The notes beneath the pieces were generated by a model. That model was not told the DNA's origin and ran no database searches. It saw nothing but the letters and a program-made list of their open reading frames with translations. A stretch of DNA of 64,000 bases from Diabrotica undecimpunctata. Taxonomy: Eukaryota; Arthropoda; Insecta; Coleoptera; Chrysomelidae. This document shows positions 10,216 through 22,500 of this stretch, piece after piece. The stretch lies in the NCBI RefSeq assembly GCF_040954645.1, contig NC_092809.1, positions 77,020,935-77,084,934 on the forward strand. Reading direction: 5' to 3'. Position 1 is the first letter of the stretch. Every line of letters begins with the position of its first letter. Position numbers and translations under genes: made by a program.

Positions 10216-12058
10216 CCATATATTATACATGGATAATATCATTAAAATGGAGATACTTTTTTATTTTCTTTTAAAATGTTCTAGTTGCAAAGAATACTAT
10301 TCAGCATAGAGATCACTTATCTGCCTTGTGTATTTCTTTCTTTTATGCCCTCGTCGACTGTTCTGTCTTTAGTTACCTGTAGATTTAGGTACTACATTTT
10401 TTTGCAATTTCTTTACACTTATATCTGAAACCCCGATGGACCTGTCATTGTTAAAGCTCTTAGCTCTAGAATTAATCTCCTAAAATCGAAAATATGTCTC
10501 TAGTACATTTGACTGTACATTTATGCCCTCATAGTCTCCTCTTACACATCCACGTGTACCTATCTAACTAGAATCTTACTACTTCTGCACCGCCCCTTTA
10601 TAGATTCGCTCCGTCGCAGACAGAATAAGTGAGATTCTTCGCAGGCAACGCAATGCGAATTTTTGTCTTCTCACAAATATCCTCCACAATCTCTATGCTT
10701 GTGGTGAATATTACAGCCTCTGTTTTGGTGCCACGTATACATCGGCGAAACTAGTTGCTAGCTTAAAACCTGAATACAACTCTATTCAAGAGGTATTAAA
10801 CATGGTCTTTTCTCTCACTCTACAGTAGCAGAATACTGCGAAGATACCGGATATTTCATATTGTTAAAAAAAATTTTCCAAAAATAATTACTTCTTATCT
10901 CCTATCTGGAATCCAATTCTGCATTTACGCCAACAGAGAAAACACGCGGTAACAGTAATCCCTGTCGACCAAAGGAGCAAGCTCAACAATGTTTGACGAT
11001 CCAATCGACCAGCTACATAGCCACTGCAGAGTACCTTCGGTGGATTTATCTTTAATTACTGACCCTGGTACTTGAGTTACTTAATCTATCCAGACATTTG
11101 GTTTTCTGGTGTAGCGTATAAGAAACGTATTTTATAATTATTCATATATGTTGCGAAACGTATTTTATAACTCACAATAAAGGAAAACATGTAATTACAT
11201 ACATCCACCTTCAACACAACAATCTCCAAGGAAACAGGATCTCTCTTTACACAAAGTGTAAACAACGAGTTTCATTTGACTTATATCGCAGAGCAAACGA
11301 ATAAAAAACAATTTAACTTTCCTTAGGACATCCGAATTGTCGACAATACGGCGTTGATTTTATAAAAGTCCTGACGGTTCACTTTCGGTTTCCAATTTCC
11401 TTGTTGACAAAAGAGAAAGTTGGTGCTACGAATCTGCTATACTTTATCCGACGATCCGTTGGAAATTGCAACTTTTGTTGTTTGGCCGTCGGTATGATGG
11501 TGGAAGGGGCGCTTCAACAGAAGTATTGACGTTCACTAAACCGATTTTGCTTTTAACCTATTAACGGCTATTGTTTGAGAAGCTCGTTTTGGGAGTTATG
11601 AAGTTTAAAATTGATCTGGAAAGCTGTTCCGAATTTAAAAGATATCTCGGAAATGGAATATCGTCTAAATCTAATCTGCGTCCAAACAAATGTAAAAAAG
11701 TTAAGATTGCTATAAAAATGCAGTACAATATGTATTTATATTTGGCATGTTGATCATTGCCTGTCATTTTAACTTTGCCCTAGTATTAAAATCATGTAGA
11801 AAATTTAAAAATGTTAAGAAAAATATATTTATAAAAAGAAATATTTCCAAGCATACAAAAATGACGGTAGATTCCACAAAAATGTGATATTTAGTCAAAT
11901 TGGTGAGTACTATATCAAAGTAAAGGTTCTTCTGGTCGTCATAGTATAGTTGTTACTCACAATAATAAAGGAAGCGGTCTTGACCAAATCGTATAATCTT
12001 TAAACAAACTGTAAACCGAATATCAGAGAAACATTCACACTCACACGTCGACTGTTCA
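10216..12058. other. No recognisable feature
   Basis: About 1.8 kb with no coding similarity I recognise on either strand. Short open frames at 11561-11767 and 11571-11753 overlap on opposite strands and look like chance. Confidence 0.5.
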
Positions 12059-12061
12059 AAT

Positions 12062-12251
12062 ATGTGGCACAGCAGACAAAGATGCTGATCCCGAACCTAG
12101 GAGATTGGCAAGAAGCATGAACCAACAGAGACGATGTGGCACAATGGACAAAGATGCTGATCTCGAACCTAAAAAAATGGTAAGAAGAATGGAACAACAC
12201 GGACGATGTAGCACAATGGACAAAGATGCTGATCCCGAACCTAAGAGATTG
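12062..12251 (+). repeat. 72-bp tandem repeat, 2.6 copies, in frame
   Basis: Units start at 12062, 12134 and 12206 (exact 72-bp spacing) with the shared core GACAAAGATGCTGATC. Because 72 is 24 codons, one plus-strand frame stays open through all copies, repeating a DKDADPEPRR-like peptide before a stop at about 12260. It may be part of a vanished retrotransposon ORF or a spurious frame. Confidence 0.8.
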
Positions 12252-12261
12252 TGTGGTCTAT

Positions 12262-13519
12262 GACCAAATGCATCTACGCATTATTCCTAGCGTAGATGCT
12301 TACAGCACACGGCTGCTTTAGGTTCGGAAAAGCTGAAATGGATGGACGACTATTCTGTATACAGCCGGACACTGTAACATACTACGTTGTTGTATGCAAC
12401 AGACGGATAGTAGATAGGAGAGAATGGAAACAGAGACAGGTGTGAATTTTGTGACAGTCAGAGCAATCATTTAGAAAATGATTGAAAACAAAGCAGGTTG
12501 CACTAGGGTACACAACTACATCCGTGCAGTGATCAGATGAAAGAAAAGGAAGAAAGATAGCCTTACTAACGGTAAAGGTAGGAGGGAAAGATCTTATAAG
12601 TTAAAAGTAAATGAAATAGGTCTGGATAAGAAGCGAACAAGTAAGCCAGACTATAGAGAAGGAGGAAGTTCGGAAAATAGAGTGCTTCGGAAAATTTGCT
12701 CGGTCTTACAGCGGCCATTCCGCTTCCGGATAGCTGAGTGACAGAGGAGATCTGTTTTAGAACGTCGACTTGGCGACGAGTTATTTTTTTGTCAAACTCA
12801 CCCCCTATAAAGACGAAAAAAAAGGTTCTTTAATAGAAATAGAAAAACTTTTTTCCCTTTCTAATAGAAATGGGAAATAAACCACTTCTTGGGAAATACA
12901 AAATATCCTTACTCTAATTCAAAAACAGAAAACTACTTTTAAAGTAATTATACGGAACTTACAACACAAGAGTTTGTCTACTTTGCGGTTATATAGCAAG
13001 TGTTTTAATTTCTTTTACTAGACTAATAACAACTTATTGATGTTGCAATAAGCATAAACGTTTATTGATTAGAAAATTGACAACAGAGTGGTACACAAAT
13101 TTACTATAAACTCACGGATTTCGTAAAAGATTTAGTCTTTCTTCAATATTTTTATTTACCTTTTAGTTAACCTAAAAGTCCTTGTCAAGTCATAATTTCC
13201 TTCCGTGTGTGGAATAAAGCCTACAATTTCAAATAAAGCTGCACTTATTTCATAAATATTTTTTAACAGCTTAAATTTTCTATATCAAACAATTATATTA
13301 TCAGTGTGTCCTGATTTAGAGAAAACATTTTCAAAAGTTCCCTTTTGTAGATATTTAGTACTAAGATCGCAGTTTGTTTATGGGTACGATGTGGGGTATC
13401 TTTTTACTAAATAGAATAGGTGTACTTGACAGAGAAACTAAACTTATATCACTCTTGTATGATAATTTAGTTTAAATAGTTTACTTAGCTATAGAATGAT
13501 GTATCCCTCCCTTCTTGGT
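12262..13519. other. No recognisable feature
   Basis: No supported gene. The sequence is AT-rich; the first part (12262-12800) is slightly GC-richer, as in decayed TE coding sequence, but I could not assign it. Confidence 0.45.
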
Positions 13520-15350
13520 TCTCTCCAGAGTTGAAGGACCTGATAGTTGAGAAAAAGAAAGCTCACAAAAAATATCTTTTATCTAAATTATTTCTAGGAA
13601 ATAATTTGAAGGGATTTTGGTCGTTTGTGAATTCACAGAAGGGAAAGCTTTCCTTACCCACTGTGTTGAGTTATGGTGGTATTAAATCCAGTCACGGACC
13701 AGATATTGTAAATCTTTTTGCAGAATATTTTTCTACAGTCTATTCCACTCAAATATGTGGCATACCCAGTGATTCACCTTCACTTGGTCTTACTAACTTG
13801 ACTGGTTTCAATATAACTATATATATTTAAAATATATTTATTTAAAATTATCAGAACTGGATATAAATAAGGTTCCTGGTCCTGATAGATTGCCTCCCAG
13901 CTTTCTCAAGAATTGTTGTTTTATATTATACAGACCTCTTTTTCACATTTTTAATATATCCTTAAATAAGGGGGAAGTTCCAGAATGCTGCAAAAATAGT
14001 TTTTTTATCGCCTATTTTTAAAGCGGGAAATAATTCATTGGTGACTAATTACAGGCCCACTAGTATAATTAGTGTAATACCAAAGATATTTGAAAGTTTT
14101 GTATGTGACTATCTTAAAGCTTCACTTGAAATACAGCTATTATAGTAGACAAACAATTTAGATTTCAAAATAGCAGATCAACTGAATGTAATATACTAGT
14201 GTTTGTGTACTTCCTGAGAAAGGCCATGGAGAGGGGCTGTAGGGTACATGCATTATACACTGATTTGTCCAAAGCCTTTTATCGGGCCAACCATAATATT
14301 TTAATAGTTAAACTTTTGATTGACCCAGTTCAGATGGTGCGTATCAGGGATTTTGTTTCCAGTGAGATTAAGGTTCATTCAGGAGTACCCTAGAGTTCTC
14401 ATTTGGGACCTCTGTTATTTAATATATTCATCTATAATATACACCACTGCTTCCAGCACAGTTTACCTCGTCTTTTTGCGGACGATCTAAAGTTCTACAC
14501 AGTTATCAATAATACAGAAGATTGTGTTTATCTTCAACACAATCTCGATCGGTTGAGTGAGTGGTGTGTGTTCAATGCCATGGTCCCGAACGCATTTAAG
14601 TGTCATGCCGTTTCTTTTGGACGATTGAAAGACCGAATTGAATATAATTATAATATACAGAACATTCTTGTTGACTTGTTGAATAATTTACAAGTATTTA
14701 CAAATGCTTGGCTATATAAGATTCACTAGAGATTTTCAGAATAATGAAGCGATTAAATTATTGTTCTTTAATTAGACCCCATCTAGAGTATTGTTCTTGT
14801 GTATAGTCTCCATCAATTTGAGACAGTTCAACACAAGTTATTGAAAGATGTAACATGTAAACAGGACCAGGGTATATCTTTTGAGTTCAATCAAGTAAAT
14901 TATGATCAAATTGAAACCCGACTTGGTATTCCTCATTGTAAGACCGACGATTAATTAAAGATGCAAAGATGCTTTATGGCATAATTAATTCTACAGTCTT
15001 GTATCTTTAGCTACTTGAGCAGGTTGGTCTGAATGTACCTCTCCGTAGAACACGATTAAACCAAACATTTTATATTCATCTTCAAAGAACCAACTATGTA
15101 TGTAATAATTTTTTATCTCAAGCACTAAGATGGGCAAATATTCACCCAGATCTAGATTTTTTTCACCGAAGGCCGAATTCATTTCTGGTTTCAGGCATGT
15201 GTTTATTTGAATGGCTGTGGAATAGGTAATCATCATTTTGATGTGTAAAGCTAAATGACGTGATTAAGTTTGTGATATTTATACTTCATTTTGTTTTATT
15301 GTATACATTGTAAACATTGTTAATCTTATTGGGCAGCAGCCCGTTGAATA
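13520..15350 (+). pseudogene. CR1/Jockey-type non-LTR retrotransposon, decayed ORF2
   Basis: Plus-strand pieces appear in the order of an ORF2 reverse transcriptase: KKAHKKYLLSKL..FWSFVNSQKGK linker (13550-13650), NKVPGPDRLPPSFLKNC (13870-13915), FRFQNSRSTECNILVF (14160-14205), YTDLSKAFYRANHNIL (14257-14303), a GPLLFNIFIYNI strand and FADDLKFYTVI (14405-14505), and a C-terminal VPLRRTRLNQTFYIHLQRTNY block (about 15030-15095). The catalytic FADD is retained but stops and frameshifts separate the pieces. The endonuclease is missing, so it is 5' truncated. The sequence ends near ATAAATAATATT at 15350, a plausible 3' tail. Confidence 0.88.
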
Positions 15351-15359
15351 AATAATATT

Positions 15360-16040
15360 CCTATAACTTTTCATTAACAGCTCACCTGTATACTTTTAAA
15401 ACTGCATAATATTCTATATTGGAGAATCGGAGCTTTGATTCGTTGTTCTAGGAATTTTAATGTATAATACTATAAAAGCTGATTTTTGTGAAGACGTGAA
15501 AAGATAAACTCCGGATTGGTTCTGAATACACAACATAAAGAAATAAAATGTGCTTAAAGGAGACTCCGTCAAGACGCTTTTACGAGTATACTGAATATAT
15601 ATTTTCTTCAACTTCATAATGTTTTCTTTCCTGAGCATATATTTATTTTACCGAAATGCGGATCTAATTAATGCTCACTTCAAAGACTCTCAAAAAAAAG
15701 AGTAAATAAACTCATATAATTACTATTAAGCACTTCACTCCTATTTGTTTATTTGTTCGTAATGCGAGCAAAGAAGACCAAAGTGCGCCGTTTCAAGATT
15801 TGCCAGATGTGTACCTAATAAAGACATCTGTTTGAAATTTTAATCACTCCAATTAAAACAGCACAAGAATCATGCGGATTAAAAAGAGTAGTTTTAGTAG
15901 TCTGAATTGCAGCATATTGTTGTGTAAGATCTGGAATAATTGCTTTGCTTGTTTATAGAAATTACTATTGAATTATATCAAGGTAATTGATTAAACGAGA
16001 AATATGGTAAACATCAAAATCAAGTAATATTTCCATTTAA
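15360..16040. other. No recognisable feature
   Basis: No coding or repeat structure that I can support. Confidence 0.45.
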
Positions 16041-16043
16041 AGT

Positions 16044-16046
<3 letters not shown>

Positions 16047-16111
<65 letters not shown>

Positions 16112-16118
16112 TACATAT
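16047..16118. repeat. (TA)n tract with TACATA end
   Basis: Long AT alternation that abuts a Penelope-like 3' end (16120-16400). Confidence 0.95.
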
Positions 16119-16119
16119 C

Positions 16120-16400
16120 GAGAAAATGAGTATGACCGTTAATCCAATATAAATCAAGGATCACTCGAAGAGTAGTGGGTTTTTCGGTCAAAAGGTGGAG
16201 AATAAGACAAAGAAGGTGGCTACTTCATCTATTTATTCGAAGACGTTTCGCTCTCTAATCAGAGAGCATCATCAGTTCATCTAAAAAGAATAATATGAAA
16301 ACACCAAACATCCACAGTGTTACCTCAAAAAGACATGTAGCTGTTAAAGCTATAAAATGTAAAAAAGCTTGAGACATTGAACCATTGAATCGTTAAGTTG
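16120..16400 (-). mobile_element. Penelope-like element terminal fragment
   Basis: Inferred from the hammerhead-like core at 16242-16275 and its position next to (TA)n, the same arrangement as the two PLE remnants with coding sequence at 53069 and 57241. No coding sequence remains here. Boundaries are estimates. Confidence 0.5.
16242..16275 (-). ncRNA. Hammerhead-ribozyme-like core (PLE type)
   Basis: On the minus strand: CTGATGA, one T, a perfect 7-bp stem II (GCTCTCT/AGAGAGC, loop GATT), then GAAACGTC. The ACGT after GAA is self-complementary, as expected for dimeric hammerheads with a minimal stem III described from Penelope-like elements. The extra base between CUGANGA and stem II recurs in the other copies in this window. 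Activity is inferred, not shown. Confidence 0.68.
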
Positions 16401-16797
16401 TAGAAAAAATCAATTAAAACTAATTACAGTTTACAATTTAACACAGACTTAGAACAGCAAAAGAGACATGTGGTTATCATACATGTAATTAAAACAAAAA
16501 GTATGTAAAAAACTTATGTAAAAAACTAGTATTCGCCGGGAAACTAACAAGATCACCAGATCAACCTTCCAACAATAGAATATTAATTTAGTTTAATTTT
16601 GACTTTAGGTAACATTATTAAAATGATTGCAAAAGTTTGCAGTAGTAATCTTGTAAAAAAATGTATTAAAAGTTACCACAAAAAGCTTCTACACGTGTTT
16701 CTGAGAAGTGAAGAAGTGTTTCTTATATAAAAAGAGGGAAATCTTTGTATATGGGTATATTTTATAAAAATCCTTAAAAGGGCTACATTAAAAACAC

Positions 16798-16829
16798 GAA
16801 CGTTTTCGGAACAACAGTTCCATCATCAG
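16798..16829 (-). ncRNA. Hammerhead-ribozyme-like core, left arm
   Basis: CTGATGA, T, stem II GGAAC/GTTCC with loop TGTT, GAAAACGTTC. The AACGTT after GA is palindromic, fitting intermolecular stem III. Confidence 0.66.
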
Positions 16830-17574
16830 GTTAAAATACCTAAAATAAGTATAAACCAATATATTCAATTTTAAATTAATTCCATATGTTATAACTTTAA
16901 TTCCTTCAGCCGGAAGATTTTTAATCCCTTTTCTCAATCTATTGGACTCACTTATATTAAAATTTTTTACCATACGAGCAGTATTAAACAATTTCATTTA
17001 AATACGAAGTCTTACATTAGTTACAAATATATACTATTCAATTTTCCTTGTCCTAGATGTGAGCAACATAAAAGGACAATTCCATATATTTAAGCTAATT
17101 TTTCACAAATTACACTTTTTAGACCACACTCCATACGACAAAGAGTAATATAAGCTGCCTAATGCATATGTCATTCTCTTAAACATGACCTTTAACAACA
17201 TCAGTAATTTTACATCTTTTATATCCAATATTAAATAATTAAAAAAAATTTTAAATCCCAACACCTGGATTGCTGTTATCATTTTACTTTACGGACTTAC
17301 GGTTTACTCTCCGGACACTGGAACTCACTTAAAGCATGGGTGTATGTTACCTGAAGTAAAATTTAATTAAAATATTAAACATCAAATAATACTATCAACA
17401 TCATGTACAATCTTTGGTAACATAATATATTTTAAAGGGTTTTTACCCGAATATTTTGGTGGCTCAGGCATGGTAACCTGTAAGTATAACCATTTTGCTT
17501 TTTTAACCTTAGTCAAAATTTTAAACCACGTTTGCTTTAATTAAATGGTTTATACTTATTTTAGGTATTTTAAC

Positions 17575-17606
17575 CTGATGATGGAACTGTTGTTCCGAAA
17601 ACGTTC
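17575..17606 (+). ncRNA. Hammerhead-ribozyme-like core, right arm
   Basis: Identical 32 bases to the left-arm motif, on the plus strand. Conservation of the full motif in both arms fits either recent duplication or selection. Confidence 0.66.
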
Positions 17607-17965
17607 GTGTTTTTAATGTAGCCCTTTTAAGGGTTTTTATAAAATATACCCATATACAAAGATTAACCTCTTTTTGTGATACGTGGTATACAGCCAGCTG
17701 CAGGAATTATTTTCCTTGTGGATTTTGTTTCTTATATATTTCTATACTCTTATACTGCTTGCTGAACTGCACAATGTGTCTGTCTCTCGTAAACGACGAT
17801 CAATGAAAAGAAATAATCGTCCGTCTGGTGTATTTCTATTAGAATATATTATTTCCGCATAACCTCTTGCACCACTATTAGCTTGGCATTCACCTGTAAT
17901 TACCAAACAACCAATAATTATCTTAATATTGTTCTGAAGCTATTTTCTTGTGACATTTTAAATTA

Positions 17966-18163
17966 ATTACTATTTAAATGAGAATAAGCCACAATTAAAG
18001 GTTAAAATACGTTTATTGACGTTTCAATTTCCACTTCGGAAATCGTTCTCAAAATACAAACATTAGTGTTTCTATTTTGAGAACGATTTCCGAAGTGGAA
18101 ATTGAAACGTCAATAAACGTATTTTAACCTTTAATTGTGGCTTATTCCCATTTAAATAGTAAT
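17966..18163. repeat. Near-perfect ~90-bp palindrome with GAAACGTC in each arm
   Basis: Arms 17966-18056 and 18073-18163 are almost exact inverse copies around a ~16-base centre. Each arm contains ATTTCC-GAAG-TGGAAAT (a stem) directly followed by TGAAACGTC, the same 3' half as the hammerhead cores nearby, but the CUGANGA box is replaced by TTGAGAACG. I read it as a diverged, inverted PLE-end repeat. Confidence 0.8.
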
Positions 18164-18169
18164 CAATAA

Positions 18170-18970
18170 TTATCTAAAACCCTAATTTAGCCTGCTTAAG
18201 CTTACTCAGAATTAAATGCACATTTGCCATTTCTGAAAATGTGTAGTGTTAGTGTACGCCATTGTATTACAAAATTTAACCAGTTTTTTTTTTCAGCCAA
18301 CTACAGAATTTTGATACATGATCAAAAAGAAGCCCCATCTTGACAAAAACTGGCTTATCAAAAACTATTAACAGGCAAAAAAGTAATATAACAAAAAAAT
18401 TTGCCCTAAAGGGATAACCGGTACCGAAGAGAACAGAATCCTTGACAAAGATGGAACATAATTAAAAGTAGACCGGAAGAACAATGCACGATGGAAGAAA
18501 TCCAGATCTTAGACATGGTAGCAATGAAAAAGAAATAGAGAATAAGCAACAGAATAAGGGATGAAAGAATAAAAAAATCTGATTACGTAATTTAAAATTC
18601 AAATTATGTATGTATGATTTGATATGGGAACAAGATTGATTTGAGATTAAAATCTCTAAGGCGTGTTGTGCTACATAAATAAACAAAATAAGAATTCCAG
18701 TTATTTCGTTTAAATAAATATTTTTCGAACTGAAAATGAATTTCTGCACTCTGTAACCAATAATGTAACAGCTCATACAAGGTATTATTATGTAGCTAAG
18801 TTATACAAATATTTTGAAAAGTAAATATATTTACTAAGATATATCTACAATACAAATATATCTACTTGATGAAGTCAAATAAAAAATAACTCCTGAATAT
18901 AAAATATAAGTTGTAATGTAGTTAATACTTGTATTTGTTATGTATATAAACTATATTATTTGCTTACAGA
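18170..18970. other. No recognisable feature
   Basis: AT-rich, no supported gene. A few short frames look random. Confidence 0.45.
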
Positions 18971-18987
18971 CTATTTAACATTAAATT

Positions 18988-19488
18988 CTTCTTCTTGTGG
19001 TGCCCATCCGTTACGGATGTTGGCTATTAGTATGGCAATTCTAACTGTATTGACCGCAGCTCGAAATAGTCCTGAAGTGGTCAAGGAAAACCATTTTCGT
19101 AAGTTCTGGAGCCAAGATATTCTTCTTCTTCCTGGTTCCCTCTTTCCGTAGACCTTTCCCTGTAATATAAGTTTCAGCCGGTTATATCTATGATCGTTTC
19201 GTATTATATGTCCAAGATATTCTAGCTTGCGCTGTTTCAAGGATATAATTTCACATGTTTTATCCATCCGACGTAGAACCTCAATGTTTGTTATTCGGTC
19301 CACCCAGGAGATCCTCAGTATCCGTCTATAACACCACATCTCAACGCCTCGAGTTTTCCCATGGATGCCTCGGTTAGTGTCCATGATTCAACCCCATAGA
19401 GCAGCACTGTAAACACTTAGCATCTTAATAAACGGATTTTCGTTTTTAAGGGTAGGTCGTGGCTTTTAAATATCTTGCTCATTCTGAC
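18988..19488 (-). pseudogene. RTE reverse transcriptase, C-terminal half
   Basis: Minus-strand reading begins RMSKIFKSHDLPLKTKIRLLRC, continues VLLYGVESWTL (one stop at about 19418), EMWCYRRILRISWVDRITN, KLEYLGHIIRN and GKREPGRRRISWLQNLRKW, and ends with an IANIRNGWAPQEEE tail near 18988. This is the thumb and C-terminus of RTE (BovB-like) ORF2, which lacks RNase H. Together with 24713-25254 it formed one gene. Confidence 0.88.
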
Positions 19489-19500
19489 AAATGCTGACCT

Positions 19501-19520
19501 GTGTGTGTGTGTGTGTGTGT
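19501..19520 (-). repeat. (CA)n tail at the 3' end of the I-type element
   Basis: Ten TG units on the plus strand, so the element ends in (CA)10 on its own strand. It directly abuts the 13-bp target duplication. Confidence 0.85.
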
Positions 19521-19582
19521 TTGGTGAGTTGGCTTGGAAACTAGTCCTTTAGCCACAGAATTGTAATGTAAGATATTAGATT

Positions 19583-22500
19583 TTAAATAGTGTAACCAAC
19601 TTTAAATAAAAAGTTACATATTAGTTCGTATACTTCTCTACTATCTAAGGAGAGTAAATGGGTGATGTTTATGGGAGTCTGAATTTTAAATTCTGATAGT
19701 TTTGAATACAGCTGATCTGTTTCATACCTATGTTTATCGCACTTAAAAAGAATATGGTTGATGTCACATTGTGATATATTATCGCATGAGCACACCCCAG
19801 AAGGGATAATATTTAACTTAGCCAAGTGAGCTGGGAATGCACCGTGATTAGTTTTCAGTCGTGTAATTGTGGCTGTTAACTTCTTTGGCATTGCATATTT
19901 GAAAATATAGTCAACATCTTGTGGCAACGTAGGGTGGATAGTATAATATTGATTATTTGAATTCGTTGCTATGTTTTTCCATTTTTCTTTCCAATTTATA
20001 AAAATTTTGTTATAATAATGTTGTTGTAAGTCCTCCAATGTAAATATGGGAATATAGAGTCCAACATGGGTCGAATCTTTAGCAAGCTGGTCAACCAGTT
20101 CATTTCCCTCGATACCAATGTGACTTTTAACCCAAATAACTGTAATATCTTTACTATATGTTTTATTTTTAATAGCACAAAGAATATTATTTCTTTTATG
20201 TTGAGTCATATCTGAGTTTAATCCTTTAATGACCGATAATGAATCTGATAATATTACTGCTTTATTTAAATTGTGTGAATCTAGCCAATCTAATGCTTTT
20301 TCGATAGCTACCGCTTCAGCAGTATATATTGAACAATGTGATGGAAGTTTAATTTTCAAAGATTCGCTTTTATGTGGAATGTAAACAGCGCAACCTGTGG
20401 CACCATCCTCTTTTTTGGAACCATCGGTATACATTATTACGTGATCATTATAGTCACTCAATATGGATCTAAGTAAGACAAAGTTTATTTGTGGGGATTC
20501 TGTGTACTTTGGTATAATGACTTTTGGTTTATTTAATGTTACCTGAAAATTAGCTTTATATATTGGTAATCTTTTTTCTTTGCCATAGATATTAGGATAC
20601 TCATTAGTTTCTAAGAAAGCATCAGCAAGTGGAGGAGAATTTTTTATGCGCCAGTATTTATTTGAGAGGTTTTCAATAGATAACTCATACAGTTGACTAA
20701 GTAGATTATTATTATTTAATCTTAGCTTCAGGATATGTTTAATTGCCATAATTTCTCGACGATTTTGAAGAGGTATTTCATTACTTTCAGCAAGTAGTAC
20801 AGGGCAAGGAGTAGACTTCATGGTGCCCAAGCATATTCTTAGACATTTAAACTGAATGCGGTCTACAGTTAATAAGTTTGTGTTACTGGCGGCACCATAC
20901 AGAATGCAACCATAGTCTACAATAGATCGCACGTAGGCTCTGTAAAACATCAATGCAACTTTAGGGTCAGCGCCCCATCTTCGATTAGTAACACATTTAA
21001 GAATATTAATACCTTTTTCACACCTACTTTTTATATATTCCACATGTTTTGACCATAAGAGTTTGGGATCAAGAAGAATGCCAAGATATTTGTATTCTTT
21101 GACAATAGGTATATCATATCCAGACAACTTTATTTTGTCAGGCGTACGAATCCTATGTCTAGTGAATATCATTGTGGCTGATTTGTCAGGGGAAATGGTC
21201 AGTCCATGATTTTTTACCCAGTTATTAACGTTTTGCATGATGGATTCCAGAGCCTCCAGGCAGTCAGTATACGAGTTACGCTCTGTATAGATGCATATAT
21301 CATCAGCGTATTGGATGCAATTGATTGTGTTGTCAAAAATGCCATGAATACTTGCTGAAAATATGTTGAACAATAACGGACTTAAAACTGATCCTTGTGG
21401 AAGACCTGTATGAGCAATTCTAGGACCGTGTAGTTGGTTTAAATGATCTTTAATATATATAACACGATTATTATAAAGATGAACAATATTAGTCGCTATA
21501 TTTTGAGGTAATCCTATATCATATAGTTTTTTGTGTAAAATGGATAAATTAACAGAATCATATGCCCCTTTTAGGTCTAAAAACAAACAAGCAAGATAAT
21601 TGTTTCTGGAAAACGTTATTTGAATGTCGGTAACTAAATGTGATATTGCATCCAGTGTACCAACACTAGCCCTAAATCCATATTGTGTACTTGGAAGGAT
21701 ACTATAATGTTCTACAAGCCATTCTAATCGAGTCTTAATAAGTCTTTCAAATGTCTTGCATATGCAAGACATTAATGATATCGGTCTGTAAGAAGAGGAG
21801 AGTGTTTTATCTTTATTAGGTTTAAGAATTAAACAAATAACTATTTCTTTCATATGATCCACATATCTTCCATTGAAAAGCCAATCGTTGAAAATTGTTA
21901 GTAAACTTTGTTTAGCTATAAGAGGTAATTCATATATTATGTTATAAGTAATTTGATCGCGCCCCGGAGCCGAGGACTTTGAAGACTTAAGTGCAGCCTC
22001 AAATTCTATCATATCAAAACTTTCCTGGAAAATATTGTATTTACTAGTTTTATTGTTATCCTGAATAGGAAGGTCAACATATGGCGGAGCAAATTTGTCG
22101 AGCAACTCTTCTATTAGTTCATTTGGCAGGGGATATCGTCTTGTACGGTAATTTTTATTCACTAGTTTATTAACAAAATTCCAAATTTTACTGATGGGAG
22201 TATTTTTGTTTAAAGTATTTACAAAGTTAATCCACGAACTTTTTTGTTTGTTTGTAAAGAGGAGTTTACTTTTGGCTTGAATTTGTTTGTATTTAATATA
22301 GTTTTCAAAATTTGATGCTTCAATGTATCTTTTGTATGCAACTTTTCGTGAAATGATCATATTTTTGCATTCATAATCCCACCAGACTGGAATTCGAGAT
22401 TTTGGCTGAAAGGAATTTTTGATATTCATAGAAAATGAGGCAGCATCGTCAATTGTCTTTAACAGGAAGTCAAAACGTTCCGCTGAAGTGATATTATCGG

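Larger units (their letters stand above)
16729..17677. mobile_element. Fold-back element with ~130-bp inverted arms carrying hammerhead-like cores
   Basis: The arm 16729-16858 is repeated in inverse orientation at 17547-17677 with only a few differences. Each arm contains the same 32-base hammerhead-like core (16798-16829 minus; 17575-17606 plus), pointing outward. The ~690-bp centre has no coding frame I recognise. It could be two PLE ends in inverse orientation, or a non-autonomous element of its own. Confidence 0.78.

Noticed and set aside
11561..11767. Overlapping 60-68 codon frames on both strands
   Set aside because: No motif, no context and typical chance length in AT-rich DNA.
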